NCBI GenBank assembly: GCA_051651625.1
Contig: JBOFSQ010000101.1
Location: 4,347 to 68,346, forward strand
Length of the DNA stretch: 64,000 bases
Reading direction: 5' to 3'
DNA from: JBOFSQ01 sp051651625
GTDB taxonomy: Bacteria; Planctomycetota; Planctomycetia; Pirellulales; Thermoguttaceae
Numbering within the stretch: the stretch's first letter is position 1; each line of letters opens with the position of its first letter. The translations under genes were made by a program, and so were the position numbers. The notes under the pieces are model-generated. The model was given only the letters and a program-made list of their open reading frames with translations, ran no database searches and was not told the origin of the DNA. Of the stretch, positions 1 through 9,308 are shown in pieces.

Positions 1-313
1 AGGGGAGCAAGCCGTTGCGGGTATCGTGAAAGTTGTGAACGCCAATACCAATCTGCTTGAGATGATTTTGGCACGTCATCCGGTTAGCGGCTTCGCGTGC
101 GGCTTGGACGGCGGGGAGCAAGAGTGCGACCAAAACGCCGATGATCGCTATCACCACCAGAAGCTCCACCAGAGTGAAGCCACGAAAGAGAGTGAGAAGT
201 GGTGGTGTGTTGTGTGGTGTGATACCACGTTGAGATTTACGCGGGCCGCGTAACCCCCCCCCCCCCATCTTAACAGGATTGACATCCATCTGATTCAAAC
301 GTGTGTTGTACAT
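1..313 (-). CDS. DUF1559 type II pseudopilin-like protein, N-terminal part
   Basis: The gene runs off the left edge, so only the first ~104 residues are seen. The reverse strand encodes a class III-type prepilin leader ending FRG followed by GFTLVELLVVIAIIG, with the conserved Glu at +5, then PAVQAAREAANRMTC and a NHLKQIGIGVHNFHD segment. That is the N-terminal hallmark of the DUF1559 family, which is greatly expanded in planctomycetes and is thought to form pseudopilin-like surface or secretion structures. The ATG at 313 is chosen because AAGGAGA (319-325) lies just upstream. ATGs at 289 and 268 are in the same frame. Thirteen consecutive C on the + strand (254-266) encode a Gly run directly after the third ATG, so slippage would switch the gene off. 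The function of individual family members is unknown. Confidence 0.85.
   Translation of the reverse strand, partial: MYNTRLNQMDVNPVKMGGGGLRGPRKSQRGITPHNTPPLLTLFRGFTLVELLVVIAIIGVLVALLLPAVQAAREAANRMTCQNHLKQIGIGVHNFHDTRNGLLP
254..266. repeat. Homopolymer tract of 13 C/G inside the pseudopilin gene
   Basis: Thirteen C on the + strand (13 G in the coding strand) start within the ATG codon at 268-266. With 13 G the frame from the ribosome-binding-site-supported start at 313 stays open into the prepilin motif. Twelve or 14 would shift it. The length is typical of slipped-strand phase-variable tracts, although a long-read homopolymer error cannot be excluded. Confidence 0.7.
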
Positions 314-687
314 CGTGTTCTCCTTATTCTAAAAGAGTGACATCGAACATAGTTCGCAGCGGACGCCCGCTGCGGAAAACCACAAGAGAGCAAAAACACC
401 ATGATCACTGGTGGCAGAGTCTAGCACCCGCCCAAAAATAGTCAAGAGCCGGGGGATTTTTTGAGCCCACCGCGACGCAGGCTTCGTAACATCCACTTCT
501 GCACTTCAGAACGGTCGTCATGATACCGCGCGGGGAGTAACCCCGCAACCCCACACTTGCGCAAAAGTTTATCGAAATAGCGCAAGGCGTGGTGGTTCAT
601 CAATGTCCCCTACGCACCGCGCATGCGGCGGTTATAATGTCGTGAAATGAGCAGTGAGTTAGTCCCACACAAAGAAGGAACCGAACG
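314..687. other. Intergenic region
   Basis: No convincing gene was seen. A short hairpin (gcagcgg/ccgctgc, about 357-374) lies in the probable 5' leader of the leftward pseudopilin gene. The rest contains no recognisable RNA gene or repeat family. Confidence 0.4.
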
Positions 688-893
688 ATGATGGACACCG
701 AAAACCATATTGCGTTTATCAACCGCAAAGACGAGCTTGCGTACCTGTACGAACGCGGCGGCGAAACAAACTCGTCAGCAAAAACTTTCTCGCGTTCAAT
801 TCTGTGACGACGCGGTTTGAGTTGCAAGGCCACAGCATGGAGATCGGTTTGGAAGGTTATGCCGAATTGTTGCGGGAGCGTGAACGGGAATGA
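688..893 (+). pseudogene. Small hypothetical gene with a single-base frameshift
   Basis: An ATG at 688 (or 691) follows AGGA at 676-679. The frame reads DTENHIAFINRKDELAYLY and then RGGE, then stops soon after. Adding one A in the A-run near 762-764 joins it smoothly to a second frame reading KLVSKNFLAFNSVTTRFEL and ending LREREREE-stop at 893. The length of 206 nt is not a multiple of three, as expected for a lost base. The repaired product would be about 68 residues and I do not recognise its family. It is either a recent pseudogene or an assembly error in a short A-run. Confidence 0.5.
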
Positions 894-920
894 CGAGTCC
901 CGCGTCAAATGTTGGTTCTG

Positions 921-947
921 TCACTCGCTTACGCTTCGTGCTCCGAT
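921..947. repeat. Dispersed 'GAAGCGTAAGCGAGTG' repeat, single inverted copy
   Basis: The stretch tcactcgcttacgcttcgtg is the reverse complement of the core gaagcgtaagcgagtg. The same core recurs at 11517-11576, in a tandem array at 21064-21205, at 24132-24197 and at 52786-52908. Here it lies between the broken small gene and the LysE-type gene. Confidence 0.7.
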
Positions 948-977
948 TTTTGCGATCTGATTTTCGCGTTCTGAATT

Positions 978-1610
978 ATGATTGAATCGCCTGAACTTTT
1001 TTTTGCTGCGCAGGGGGTTCTCCTCGGCGTCAACGCTGGTCTGACTCCGGGGCCGCTGACAACGCTCGTTGTCAGCGAATCACTTCGTCACGGACGCCGC
1101 GCGGGGTGCAGAATGGCACTCATTCCGCTCGTGACCGATCCGCCCGTACTCGCTATCTTGCTGCCGCTCTTGGTGACACTCGTTTCAGGCCGAAACCACA
1201 TCATCGGCGGAATCGCACTCGTCGGCGGAATGATGCTCGTTATGATGGCCCGCAAATTGGTCCGCGTCTCGGTGGACGACTTCTCCGCCGGTGCCGCCCC
1301 GCGAACGTCGTTCGTGCGCGGCCTCGCGATCAACATCACCAATCCGAACCTCTACATCGGTTGGCTCACCGTCAACGGGACGATTTTGCTCCAAGCAAAC
1401 CAAGTCAGCCTCTTGGCCGACGCACTCTTTCTCGTCGCCTTCTACGCATCGCTCGTCACACTCAAGCTCCTGATGGCACTTGCGGTCGGGAGCGTTCGCC
1501 ACGCAATACACGTCGTTTGGCTGGTGCGTATAAATCACGCCCTTGCACTGGCGATGCTCGGATATGCAGTCTGGTTCATTGTGATTGGCGTAAGAATGTT
1601 GTGTGGGTAG
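978..1610 (+). CDS. LysE/RhtB family exporter
   Basis: This 210-residue, very hydrophobic protein has the LysE-family N-terminus: a first helix ending in GVNAGLTPGPLTTLVVSESL, where the TPGP motif is the family signature. Five to six predicted membrane helices follow, with a central polar loop (about 95-112) and a conserved NxxNPNLYIGWL segment (about 118-128). LysE/RhtB proteins export amino acids or related small molecules across the inner membrane; the substrate cannot be told from sequence. No clear Shine-Dalgarno precedes the ATG. It converges on the CNNM gene downstream with only 12 bases between them. Confidence 0.82.
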   Translation: MIESPELFFAAQGVLLGVNAGLTPGPLTTLVVSESLRHGRRAGCRMALIPLVTDPPVLAILLPLLVTLVSGRNHIIGGIALVGGMMLVMMARKLVRVSVDDFSAGAAPRTSFVRGLAINITNPNLYIGWLTVNGTILLQANQVSLLADALFLVAFYASLVTLKLLMALAVGSVRHAIHVVWLVRINHALALAMLGYAVWFIVIGVRMLCG

Positions 1611-1622
1611 CCGCGTACACAG

Positions 1623-2576
1623 TCACAACAATTCTTCACGCAACACATCTCTAAACGCAAAACCTTGCACAACTCCGTTTGCGTCAACGACTGCGGCGAT
1701 TGGCGCGTTGTCGAGAGTGGCGAGAGTGTCGAGTGGGGTGGCGTTGTCGCGGATTGTTGGGCAAGCGTGAACGGGTATAATCTCTGTCGCCAGCAGAAGT
1801 TCTGTTCGCGTGACGTAGCCGTGCGGGCGTGATGGTGTGCGTGAGTCGTAGACAGGAAACGCAGCGGCACGCGAGTCACTGATAGCGGCGACGCCTTGCG
1901 CGGGCGTCATTGTTATTGTGATTCGCGGCAACGTTGATGGCAAAACTGTCCAGCGTCGAACTCGCTCTGGCGACGACGCGAGAACGTGTTCGGCGAGTGT
2001 ACGTTGCGTCGGATGGATGACTCCTGCGAGTGTACCGACGTGAAATGTTTGCGTAAGTTCGGTGCGTGCGAGAGTCAACTTAATACTCTCGTGCGAACGT
2101 CCCAAGATGCGTGCAAGGAGTCGGTTGCAGAGCCATAGCAAGATCGAAAGCGGCAGAAACAAAAGCGTGCAGACGACGAGAATCGGCGTTACTGTTCGCA
2201 GCAGTCGGTCGGGGGCGAGGAGAAAGAGTTGCTTCGGGAGTAGTTCGCCGTAGAGAAACAGTAGCGGTGCGGCGAGAAACGTTGCAGCGACTTCGTGCGC
2301 AATCGAACTTCCTTCGCCAACAAACAGCGTCGTGAGGAGCACGACGGTGAGTGAAAGCGCATAGTTTGCGATGTTGTTGCCGACGAGAACCGTCGCTACG
2401 AAAATTGTCGGACGGTTAACGAGTGCGAGCAGCCACGCTGCGGACTTGTCGCCTTCGATGGCGTCGAGTTTGAGGCGGAGCCGCGAAACTTTGTAGAAGC
2501 CGGTTTCGCTCCCGCTGAAGAACGCACTAAACCCAAGCGCAACACCGCCGAGCAGTAACACAAAAAATAACGTCAT
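1623..2576 (-). CDS. CNNM/CBS-domain membrane protein (HlyC/CorC-like)
   Basis: The protein begins with a CNNM (DUF21) membrane domain: FSAFFSGSETGFYKVSR, a long second hydrophobic stretch containing VGNNIANYALS, and the diagnostic GELLPKQL motif about residue 110. It then carries a compact region resembling a CBS pair (about 165-317), with AAFPVYDSR and AAVVDANGVVQGF. Such proteins are linked to Mg2+/Co2+ transport or resistance. The C-terminal CorC_HlyC transporter-associated domain of full-length relatives is missing. I chose the ATG at 2576, directly before the first helix; a TTG at 2651 would add 25 residues of non-family sequence. Confidence 0.8.
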   Translation of the reverse strand: MTLFFVLLLGGVALGFSAFFSGSETGFYKVSRLRLKLDAIEGDKSAAWLLALVNRPTIFVATVLVGNNIANYALSLTVVLLTTLFVGEGSSIAHEVAATFLAAPLLFLYGELLPKQLFLLAPDRLLRTVTPILVVCTLLFLPLSILLWLCNRLLARILGRSHESIKLTLARTELTQTFHVGTLAGVIHPTQRTLAEHVLASSPERVRRWTVLPSTLPRITITMTPAQGVAAISDSRAAAFPVYDSRTPSRPHGYVTRTELLLATEIIPVHACPTIRDNATPLDTLATLDNAPIAAVVDANGVVQGFAFRDVLREELL

Positions 2577-2649
2577 TGATCCGTTGCCATTGACAAAACT
2601 GCGAGTTAGGGCATCATTGTAGCCGAGCTTTGCGAGATGCGTAGGGGCC

Positions 2650-2785
2650 AAATCGCTAAATCGCTAAATTGCACAATCGCTAAATCGCAAAACACGGACT
2701 GACACGGACTTACACAGACAAACACGGACATAGTTTGATCGTTGAAGTCCGTGTTCGTCCGTGAGAGTCCGTGTCTGTCCGTGTT
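2650..2785. repeat. AT-rich short repeats and a large imperfect inverted repeat (acacggac family)
   Basis: From 2650 the unit aatcgctaa is repeated about four times. From 2692 to 2785 the left arm is built of acacggact/acacggac units and the right arm of gtccgtgt units, giving an imperfect palindrome of about 94 bases. It sits between the divergent CNNM and alpha-2-macroglobulin genes and may contain their promoters. Confidence 0.65.
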
Positions 2786-2883
2786 GCCGCAAAAAAACTT
2801 CACTCACACAATCTCCGCTCGTGCGTCTTACCGTGCGTTGCCGCTCCGAATCACCGTCAAACAATCCAAAAGGAGAAAACCCA

Positions 2884-5800
2884 ATGACACGTTTCGTTCT
2901 GATTTTGTGTGCGATTTTGCTGTGTGGTGGAGTGATGATGATAACGCAAGTGGCGTCGCAGACCGATGCAAACACGCCGCATCCGGTCAAGCAGGCGGAG
3001 AAGAAGATGAGCGAAGGTCTGCCGAAAGACGCGCTCGACATTGTGCAGCCGTGGACACTCGATCCGAAAAATGCCGATAGTGTGATGCTTCAACGCGGTG
3101 TTGAACGTGCCATACTCGCACTGCAAAATCTCAATCGCACAAACGAGATTGATGCGTATCTCGAATCGCTCGTCGCCGCACATAAAGACAAACCATTCGC
3201 GCTATCAGCGATCGCAGATTTCTATCGCTCTACAAACTATCTCTCTCCAATTCCACGCAACGGCTTCATCATTGATGGTGAGTTTTGTCGCGGCAACGAC
3301 ACACGCGGACGGAGCGGCGAGTACGTTGACGCCAGTGAACGTGACCGCGTTCGCGCACTACAACTTTTCCGCGACGCAGCAGAGCTTCTGCCGAGTCATG
3401 ACGGAAAATACAAAGACAACGTGGCGGAGTTCTGGTCACGATACTCGGATGCGTGGATGAGCGGGCGCGAAAATATGTCTGCGTGGCGGCTCCAGTTTTT
3501 GACCGACGTTGACACGCTTCCCGACTACGAACCAGCGCAACGATACTGGCGCGGCGGCGGAGAAACTTCAAAAGCACCGGTGAACGCCGATGGCTCGCCG
3601 CTCTTGTATCACGTCCCAAAATCGCTCGCCGCAGCGAAGAACGATGGTGAACGCTGGCGATTCTGTCTCGAAGAATCGGCGAGAATCTTCCCACCGAATC
3701 GTACCTACGGTTCTATCATGCAGCGCGCACAGTTCTCGCTCTCTCAATTCGGCACCGAAACATTGCACGAGTATCAGTCTTGGTTTTGTTCGCCGCAATC
3801 AGCAGATGCGACCGGCGACAACGCCGCGATATGGTCTCTCGCGTCGCTCAGGGACGGTGAAACGATTGCAAAACTTGCGACCGGCATCAAGCGTTTCAAA
3901 CTCGACGACGAGTTTAACTACATCGTACTCTTCAAAGCAGCGCACGCACTACAGCCATCGAATACGTCAACACTGGAATATCTCGCCAGCATCTACGCCG
4001 CGCGCAATCAATTTCCAACCGCCGCGAATTACTGGAAACAACTCCTCGACCAAAACCCCAATGCCCTTGAGCGCAAGCGAGAATACTGGCAAAACCAGCT
4101 CGATCAAATCGTCGGCAACTGGGGGCAGTTCCAGCCAACGGAGTCGCAAGTCGCGGGCGTCGGCGCGGATGTGGCGTTCCGTTTTCGCAACGGAAAACAG
4201 GTGCGGCTCACCGCGCACGAGATCGACATTCCGAAACTTCTCGGCGACGTGAAGGCGTACATCAAATCGAAACCGCCGCAGCTCGATTGGAACAAATTGC
4301 AGATTGACAACATCGGTTGGCAAATCGTCCAGCAGAACGAGCGGAAATACGTCGGGCGCGAAGTCGCGCGGTGGAGCGTTGATCTTGATCCGCCCGCCGA
4401 TCATTTTGACGCGCTCACAACAATTACACTGCCAACGAAAAACGCCGGCGCGTACTTGGTGCGCGCCGAAATGGACGGCGGCAATGTTGACCAAATCGTG
4501 ATTTGGGTTGCGAACACCGTCATCGTGAAGAAGCCGCTCGAAAGTGCGAACAATAGCGCGACGCTTCTCTTCGTCGCCGACGCCGAAACCGGTGCACCGC
4601 TGAACGACATGTCGCTCGACCTACTCGGATTCCAGCAAGAACACATCGACGGCACGAACCGTTTTCGCATGCTGGTAGACGAGCAGACGTTCACGACCGA
4701 AGCGTCGGGAATCGTCGCGGCGAACGACCTTCCGCAAAATCGCCAGTGGCTAATCACCGCACAATCCAAAGACAAAAAACGTCTCGCGTGGCTCGGCTTC
4801 ACGGGCATTTGGAGCAATCACCGTTACGACGAGACGTACAATCAAACGAAGGCGTTTTTCATTTCTGATCGCCCCGTCTATCGCCCGAAAGACGCGGTGC
4901 ACTTTAAGTTTTGGGTCGGCACGGCGAAATACGATCTCGGCAAAGTGTGCGAGTGGGCGGACAAAGACGTGACGCTCGTTGTTCACAATCCGAAAGGCGA
5001 AGAGATTATTCGGAAGCAAGTGAAGCTCGATGCCTATGGAAGTCTCACCGACAGTTACGAACTCCCCGCCGACGCAACGCTCGGCGTCTACGCAGTTAAC
5101 ATTGAAGGAATCGGCGGCGGAAGTTTTCGCGTCGAAGAGTATCGTAAACCGGAATACTCGGTGACGGTGGAGGCACCACGCGATCCGGTCGCACTCGGAG
5201 ACGCGATCACCGCGACGATTCAAGCGCGGTACTTTTTTGGTTCGCCCGTCACGAATGCAACGGTGAAATACAAAGTCACGCGGCAGAAAACGAGTGCAGA
5301 TTTTTACCCGTGGGGACCGTGGGACTGGCTCTACGGGCGCGGCTACTGGTGGTTTGGTTACGACTGCACTTGGTATCCGGGGTGGGCGAAATGGGGATGC
5401 GAGCGTCCGGTGCCGCCGTGGTTTGGTCGGCACGAAAGCGGGCCGCCGGAGATCGTCGCCGAGCGCGAAGTCGCTATCGGTGACGACGGCAAAGTGCAAG
5501 TCAACATCGACACCGCACTCGCGCTGGCGATGTTCCCGAACGTGAGTCAGCGTTACACAATCACCGCCGAAGTCGTCGATTCGTCGCGGCGAACGGAAGT
5601 CGGCACCGGCAACGTTCTCGTTGCGAAGGAGCCGTTCAAAGTTTACGCTTGGACATCGCGCGGCTACTACAAACCGGCGGACAAAATCGAGGCGTCGTTC
5701 CAAACTCGCAGGCTTGACGGCAAACCCGTTGCGGGCGACGCGACAGTTACACTCTACAAAGTGACGTATGACGGCGAGCAGCGCGAAGACGAAATTGTCA

Positions 5801-8800
5801 AACCGCGCGAAGTGGCAATGCACACCGAGAAGATTGTCTTCGGCGACGACGGCAAAGCAAGTTTGTCGCTCAACGCCGCCGAAGCAGGGCAGTACAGACT
5901 TGCGTGCGTCGTGAAAACTTCTGACGGCACTGCCGATGGCAAAACACAAGAAGGCGCGACGTTGCTCAACGTCTTCGGCGTAGACCGTGCGCGGTCAGAA
6001 AATTTCGCGTTTACCGCGCTCGAACTCGTTCCCGACGCTGCCGAATATGCGCCGGACGAAACGGTAAATCTCCGCATCAACACCGCGCGAAGCGGAGCAA
6101 CGGTGCTACTATTTGCGAAGCCCGCGAATGTTTATCTCGCGCCACAAGTTTTGCGAATCGACGGCAAAAGTGTTGTGACGCAAATTCCGGTCGCGCTCCG
6201 CGATATGCCGAACTTCTTCGTCGAAGCGATCACGATCAGCGGCGGGAAGTGTTATACGGAGGTGAAAGAAATTGTGGTGCCACCAGCGAAGCGCGTACTC
6301 AATGTTGACGTGCGTCCATCGAAGGATGCGTACAAACCGGGCGAATCCGCAACAGCAATACTGCGCGTCACCGACGAAAACGACAAGCCGGTCGTCGGTC
6401 AAGTCGCGGTGACAGTTTACGACAAATCGGTCGAAGTTATTAGCGGCGGCAGCAATGTTTCCGACATCAAAGAGTTCTTTTGGAAGTGGCGACGTTCGCA
6501 CTACCCGCAAACGGAGCACACGCTCGGTCGAACCGGCAGCAGCATTCCAGAGCCGGGCAAAATCCCGATGCAGCAACTTTCGCCGTGGGGAATGAACGTC
6601 GTCTACACGAACGGCGCGGTGCAGACTCGCAGCGGAATGGCTGGCGGATTCGGCGGCGGCGGTGGACTGCCGCGCGGCGCGATGGCGAAAGGCGCGATGA
6701 TGATGGACGCTGCAATGCCGATGTCCGCGCCCGCACCGATGGCGTTGGGAGTGATGATGAAGAACGAATCACTCGCCCTCGGCGAAGCCGCCGAACCAAT
6801 GGATGCGATGATGGTGGACGGCGAATCCGGCGACGATTCTGGCGGTACACTTGTCGAAGCGAAGGTGCGTGAAAACTTCGCCGATACGGCGTACTGGTCG
6901 GGCGTACTTGAGACGAACGAAAACGGCGAGTGCGAGATCGACATTGCGATGCCCGAATCGCTGACGACGTGGAAGATTTCCGTTTGGACTCTCGCACTCG
7001 GCACGCGCGTCGGCGAAGGTTTTGCGGAAGTGGTCACGCGAAAAGATTTGATGGTGCGTTTGCACACGCCGCGTTTCCTCGTTCAAGGCGACCGCGCAAC
7101 AATCTCGGCAACAATCCACAACTATTTGGCGACTGCGAAAGATGTGCAAGCGTCGCTTGAACTCGGTGACAACGGCGCGCTTGGTTTTGCTCGTCACCCC
7201 CGCGTACTCGGCGGGGGCCTAGAGAACACGCCCCAAGCAGACGCGCAAGCGACGTTCGCGCAAGCGAACCCCGAAGCGTCAGCTCTGGATGCCCGCCGAG
7301 TACGCGGGCATGACGAAGAAACACAAACCGTAAACGTCGCCGCATCGGGCGAAACGCGGATTGACTGGGAAGTTGTTGCACTCCAAGAAGGCGACGGCGT
7401 TTTCACGGTGAAAGGTTTAACGAACGAAGAATCGGACGCGATGAAGAAAACGATTCCGGTTTTCGTTCACGGGATGTTCAAGCAGGAGGCGTGGAGCCGC
7501 GCGATTCGCCCGAACGAAACGGAGGCAGAGATCGTCGCCCGCGTTCCAGAAAAGCGACGCCCCGAAGCGACAGAGTTAACTGTACGTTTTTCGCCGACGC
7601 TTGCAACCGCGATGATCGACGCGCTTCCATATCTTGTCGATTTTCCGTATGGTTGCACGGAGCAGACGCTCAACCGTTTTCTGCCGACCGCGATAACGCA
7701 GCGAGTTTTGCAAGAGATGAATGTTGACCTTGCGACGCTCGCCGAAAAACACGCCAACCTCAACGCGCAGCAACTCGGCGACAATTCTCGTCCGGTGAAT
7801 CAGCGGTTGTTCAAAAAGAATCCGGTTTACTCGGTTAGCGAAGTTGAAAAAATGTCGGCGGACGGCGTGAAACGACTGTCGCAGATGCAGCTTGGCGACG
7901 GCGGATTTGGCTGGTTCAGCGGTTACGGTGAACACTCGTCGCCGCACCTGACCGCGCTTGTTGTTCACGGTTTGCGTGTTGCACGCGAGTGCGACATTGC
8001 GGTCGAACCAAACGTGATTGATCGCGGCGTCGCGTGGCTCAAGAAGTACGAAGCACGCCAGATCGAACTCTTGAACAACGCCGACTTCAGTGCCGACGAA
8101 CGCCGTTTGCGCAAACTCGATTGGAAGGAGCGTGCCGATGCGACCGACGCACTCGTGCTCATGACATTGGCAGAGTTCGGCAAACCGAACGAGAAGATGG
8201 CGGAGTACTTGTGGCGTGATCGCGGGAAACTCTCGCTGTACGGAGTGTCGATGTTCGGGATTGCGATTTCTGGAAGCGACGACGCGGCGAGTCGTGAACG
8301 AGTTCAAGGTTGCGTAACGATTCTGTCGCAGTATCTCACGCAAGATACCGAAAACCAAACGGCGTTTTTGAACTTGCGTGGCGTGCCGAATTGGTGCTGG
8401 TGGTGCTGGTACGACAGCGAGTTTGAGACGCAGGCGTATTTCCTGAAGTTGCTCGTGCGTACAAATCCGAAGAACGAAATCGCGCCGCAACTCGTCAAGT
8501 ATTTGCTCAACAATCGTGCGCACGGGACGTACTGGAGCTCAACGCGCGACACGGCGATTATTGTGGAGTCGTTTGCAGAATACCTCAAAGCAACCGGCGA
8601 GAACAAGCCGCAAATGACGGTCGAAGTTTTGTACGATGGCGAAGTGAAGAAGACCACACAGATCACGCCGCAAAATCTGTTTACGATTGACAACACGTTC
8701 GCCCTCACCGGCGAAGACGTGACAAGCGGCGAACACAAAATCGTCGTTCGCAAGCAAGGCGATGCACCGCTCTATGTGAATGCGTACCTCGGCAACTTCA

Positions 8801-9306
8801 CGCTCGAAGACCCAATCACGAAAACGGGACTCGAAGTGAAAGTCGAACGGCGAATCTGGCGACTCGTGCGGCGCGAAGACGCGACGGCAGAAACTGTCGG
8901 CGGGCGCGGCGAAGCCCACCGCGTAGCGGTGGAGAAGTACGACCGCGTCGCGTTCACGTCCGAAGACACAATCGCCAGCGGCGATCTTCTTGAGATCGAG
9001 TTAATCGTCGAGAGCAAGAACGACTACGAGTCGATCATCATCGAAGATTTCAAGGCGGCGGGAACGGAAGCGGTTGAAGTGCAAAGTGGTTACACCAACA
9101 ACGCGCTCGGCGCGTATGTGGAGTTCCGTGATGATCGCGTTGTGTTTTTCAATTCACTCTTGCGTCAAGGACGGCATAGCGTAACGTATCGCTTACGCGC
9201 CGAAACGCCGGGCAAGTTCAGCGCACTTCCGACCAAAATCTGGGGGATGTACGCACCGGAACTCAAAGGGAACAGCGACGAGAATAAGGTACACGTTACG
9301 GAGTAG
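2884..9306 (+). CDS. Bacterial alpha-2-macroglobulin family protein (exported, thioester-containing)
   Basis: This 2140-residue protein is expected to trap proteases in the periplasm. It starts at the ATG preceded by AAAGGAG, followed by a signal peptide (about 1-23). A helical TPR-like N-terminal part (about 30-420) leads into repeated MG beta-domains. A Trp/Tyr-rich loop lies at about 807-850, and a Met/Ala/Gly-rich bait-like linker at about 1253-1320. The A2M core (YWSGVLETNENGECEIDIAM) follows near 1335. The thioester motif GCTEQ (Cys1591, Gln1594) is intact, with the alpha/alpha thioester domain after it. An MG/receptor-like domain ends the protein. Residues about 1437-1478 are encoded by a palindromic repeat inserted in frame. 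No penicillin-binding protein 1C gene, a common partner in proteobacteria, is adjacent. Confidence 0.93.
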   Translation: MTRFVLILCAILLCGGVMMITQVASQTDANTPHPVKQAEKKMSEGLPKDALDIVQPWTLDPKNADSVMLQRGVERAILALQNLNRTNEIDAYLESLVAAHKDKPFALSAIADFYRSTNYLSPIPRNGFIIDGEFCRGNDTRGRSGEYVDASERDRVRALQLFRDAAELLPSHDGKYKDNVAEFWSRYSDAWMSGRENMSAWRLQFLTDVDTLPDYEPAQRYWRGGGETSKAPVNADGSPLLYHVPKSLAAAKNDGERWRFCLEESARIFPPNRTYGSIMQRAQFSLSQFGTETLHEYQSWFCSPQSADATGDNAAIWSLASLRDGETIAKLATGIKRFKLDDEFNYIVLFKAAHALQPSNTSTLEYLASIYAARNQFPTAANYWKQLLDQNPNALERKREYWQNQLDQIVGNWGQFQPTESQVAGVGADVAFRFRNGKQVRLTAHEIDIPKLLGDVKAYIKSKPPQLDWNKLQIDNIGWQIVQQNERKYVGREVARWSVDLDPPADHFDALTTITLPTKNAGAYLVRAEMDGGNVDQIVIWVANTVIVKKPLESANNSATLLFVADAETGAPLNDMSLDLLGFQQEHIDGTNRFRMLVDEQTFTTEASGIVAANDLPQNRQWLITAQSKDKKRLAWLGFTGIWSNHRYDETYNQTKAFFISDRPVYRPKDAVHFKFWVGTAKYDLGKVCEWADKDVTLVVHNPKGEEIIRKQVKLDAYGSLTDSYELPADATLGVYAVNIEGIGGGSFRVEEYRKPEYSVTVEAPRDPVALGDAITATIQARYFFGSPVTNATVKYKVTRQKTSADFYPWGPWDWLYGRGYWWFGYDCTWYPGWAKWGCERPVPPWFGRHESGPPEIVAEREVAIGDDGKVQVNIDTALALAMFPNVSQRYTITAEVVDSSRRTEVGTGNVLVAKEPFKVYAWTSRGYYKPADKIEASFQTRRLDGKPVAGDATVTLYKVTYDGEQREDEIVKPREVAMHTEKIVFGDDGKASLSLNAAEAGQYRLACVVKTSDGTADGKTQEGATLLNVFGVDRARSENFAFTALELVPDAAEYAPDETVNLRINTARSGATVLLFAKPANVYLAPQVLRIDGKSVVTQIPVALRDMPNFFVEAITISGGKCYTEVKEIVVPPAKRVLNVDVRPSKDAYKPGESATAILRVTDENDKPVVGQVAVTVYDKSVEVISGGSNVSDIKEFFWKWRRSHYPQTEHTLGRTGSSIPEPGKIPMQQLSPWGMNVVYTNGAVQTRSGMAGGFGGGGGLPRGAMAKGAMMMDAAMPMSAPAPMALGVMMKNESLALGEAAEPMDAMMVDGESGDDSGGTLVEAKVRENFADTAYWSGVLETNENGECEIDIAMPESLTTWKISVWTLALGTRVGEGFAEVVTRKDLMVRLHTPRFLVQGDRATISATIHNYLATAKDVQASLELGDNGALGFARHPRVLGGGLENTPQADAQATFAQANPEASALDARRVRGHDEETQTVNVAASGETRIDWEVVALQEGDGVFTVKGLTNEESDAMKKTIPVFVHGMFKQEAWSRAIRPNETEAEIVARVPEKRRPEATELTVRFSPTLATAMIDALPYLVDFPYGCTEQTLNRFLPTAITQRVLQEMNVDLATLAEKHANLNAQQLGDNSRPVNQRLFKKNPVYSVSEVEKMSADGVKRLSQMQLGDGGFGWFSGYGEHSSPHLTALVVHGLRVARECDIAVEPNVIDRGVAWLKKYEARQIELLNNADFSADERRLRKLDWKERADATDALVLMTLAEFGKPNEKMAEYLWRDRGKLSLYGVSMFGIAISGSDDAASRERVQGCVTILSQYLTQDTENQTAFLNLRGVPNWCWWCWYDSEFETQAYFLKLLVRTNPKNEIAPQLVKYLLNNRAHGTYWSSTRDTAIIVESFAEYLKATGENKPQMTVEVLYDGEVKKTTQITPQNLFTIDNTFALTGEDVTSGEHKIVVRKQGDAPLYVNAYLGNFTLEDPITKTGLEVKVERRIWRLVRREDATAETVGGRGEAHRVAVEKYDRVAFTSEDTIASGDLLEIELIVESKNDYESIIIEDFKAAGTEAVEVQSGYTNNALGAYVEFRDDRVVFFNSLLRQGRHSVTYRLRAETPGKFSALPTKIWGMYAPELKGNSDENKVHVTE
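7192..7315. repeat. Palindromic repeat (family B) inserted in frame in the alpha-2-macroglobulin gene
   Basis: The 124-base block opens with cgtcacccccgcgtactcgg and closes with the inverse ccgccgagtacgcgggca followed by tgacg. A second copy with the same arms and the same central gacgttcgcgcaagcgaac lies in non-coding DNA at 24220-24344. In this gene it is read through as extra residues with no stop codon. Confidence 0.85.
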
Positions 9307-9308
9307 TT

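Noticed and set aside
600..908. Open frame of 102 codons on the - strand near the left edge
   Set aside because: It lies opposite the frameshifted small gene, whose ribosome-binding site and protein-like reading are better supported.
4750..5949. Open frame of 399 codons on the - strand inside the alpha-2-macroglobulin gene
   Set aside because: It is antisense to conserved A2M domains. The composition is that of a reversed coding strand.
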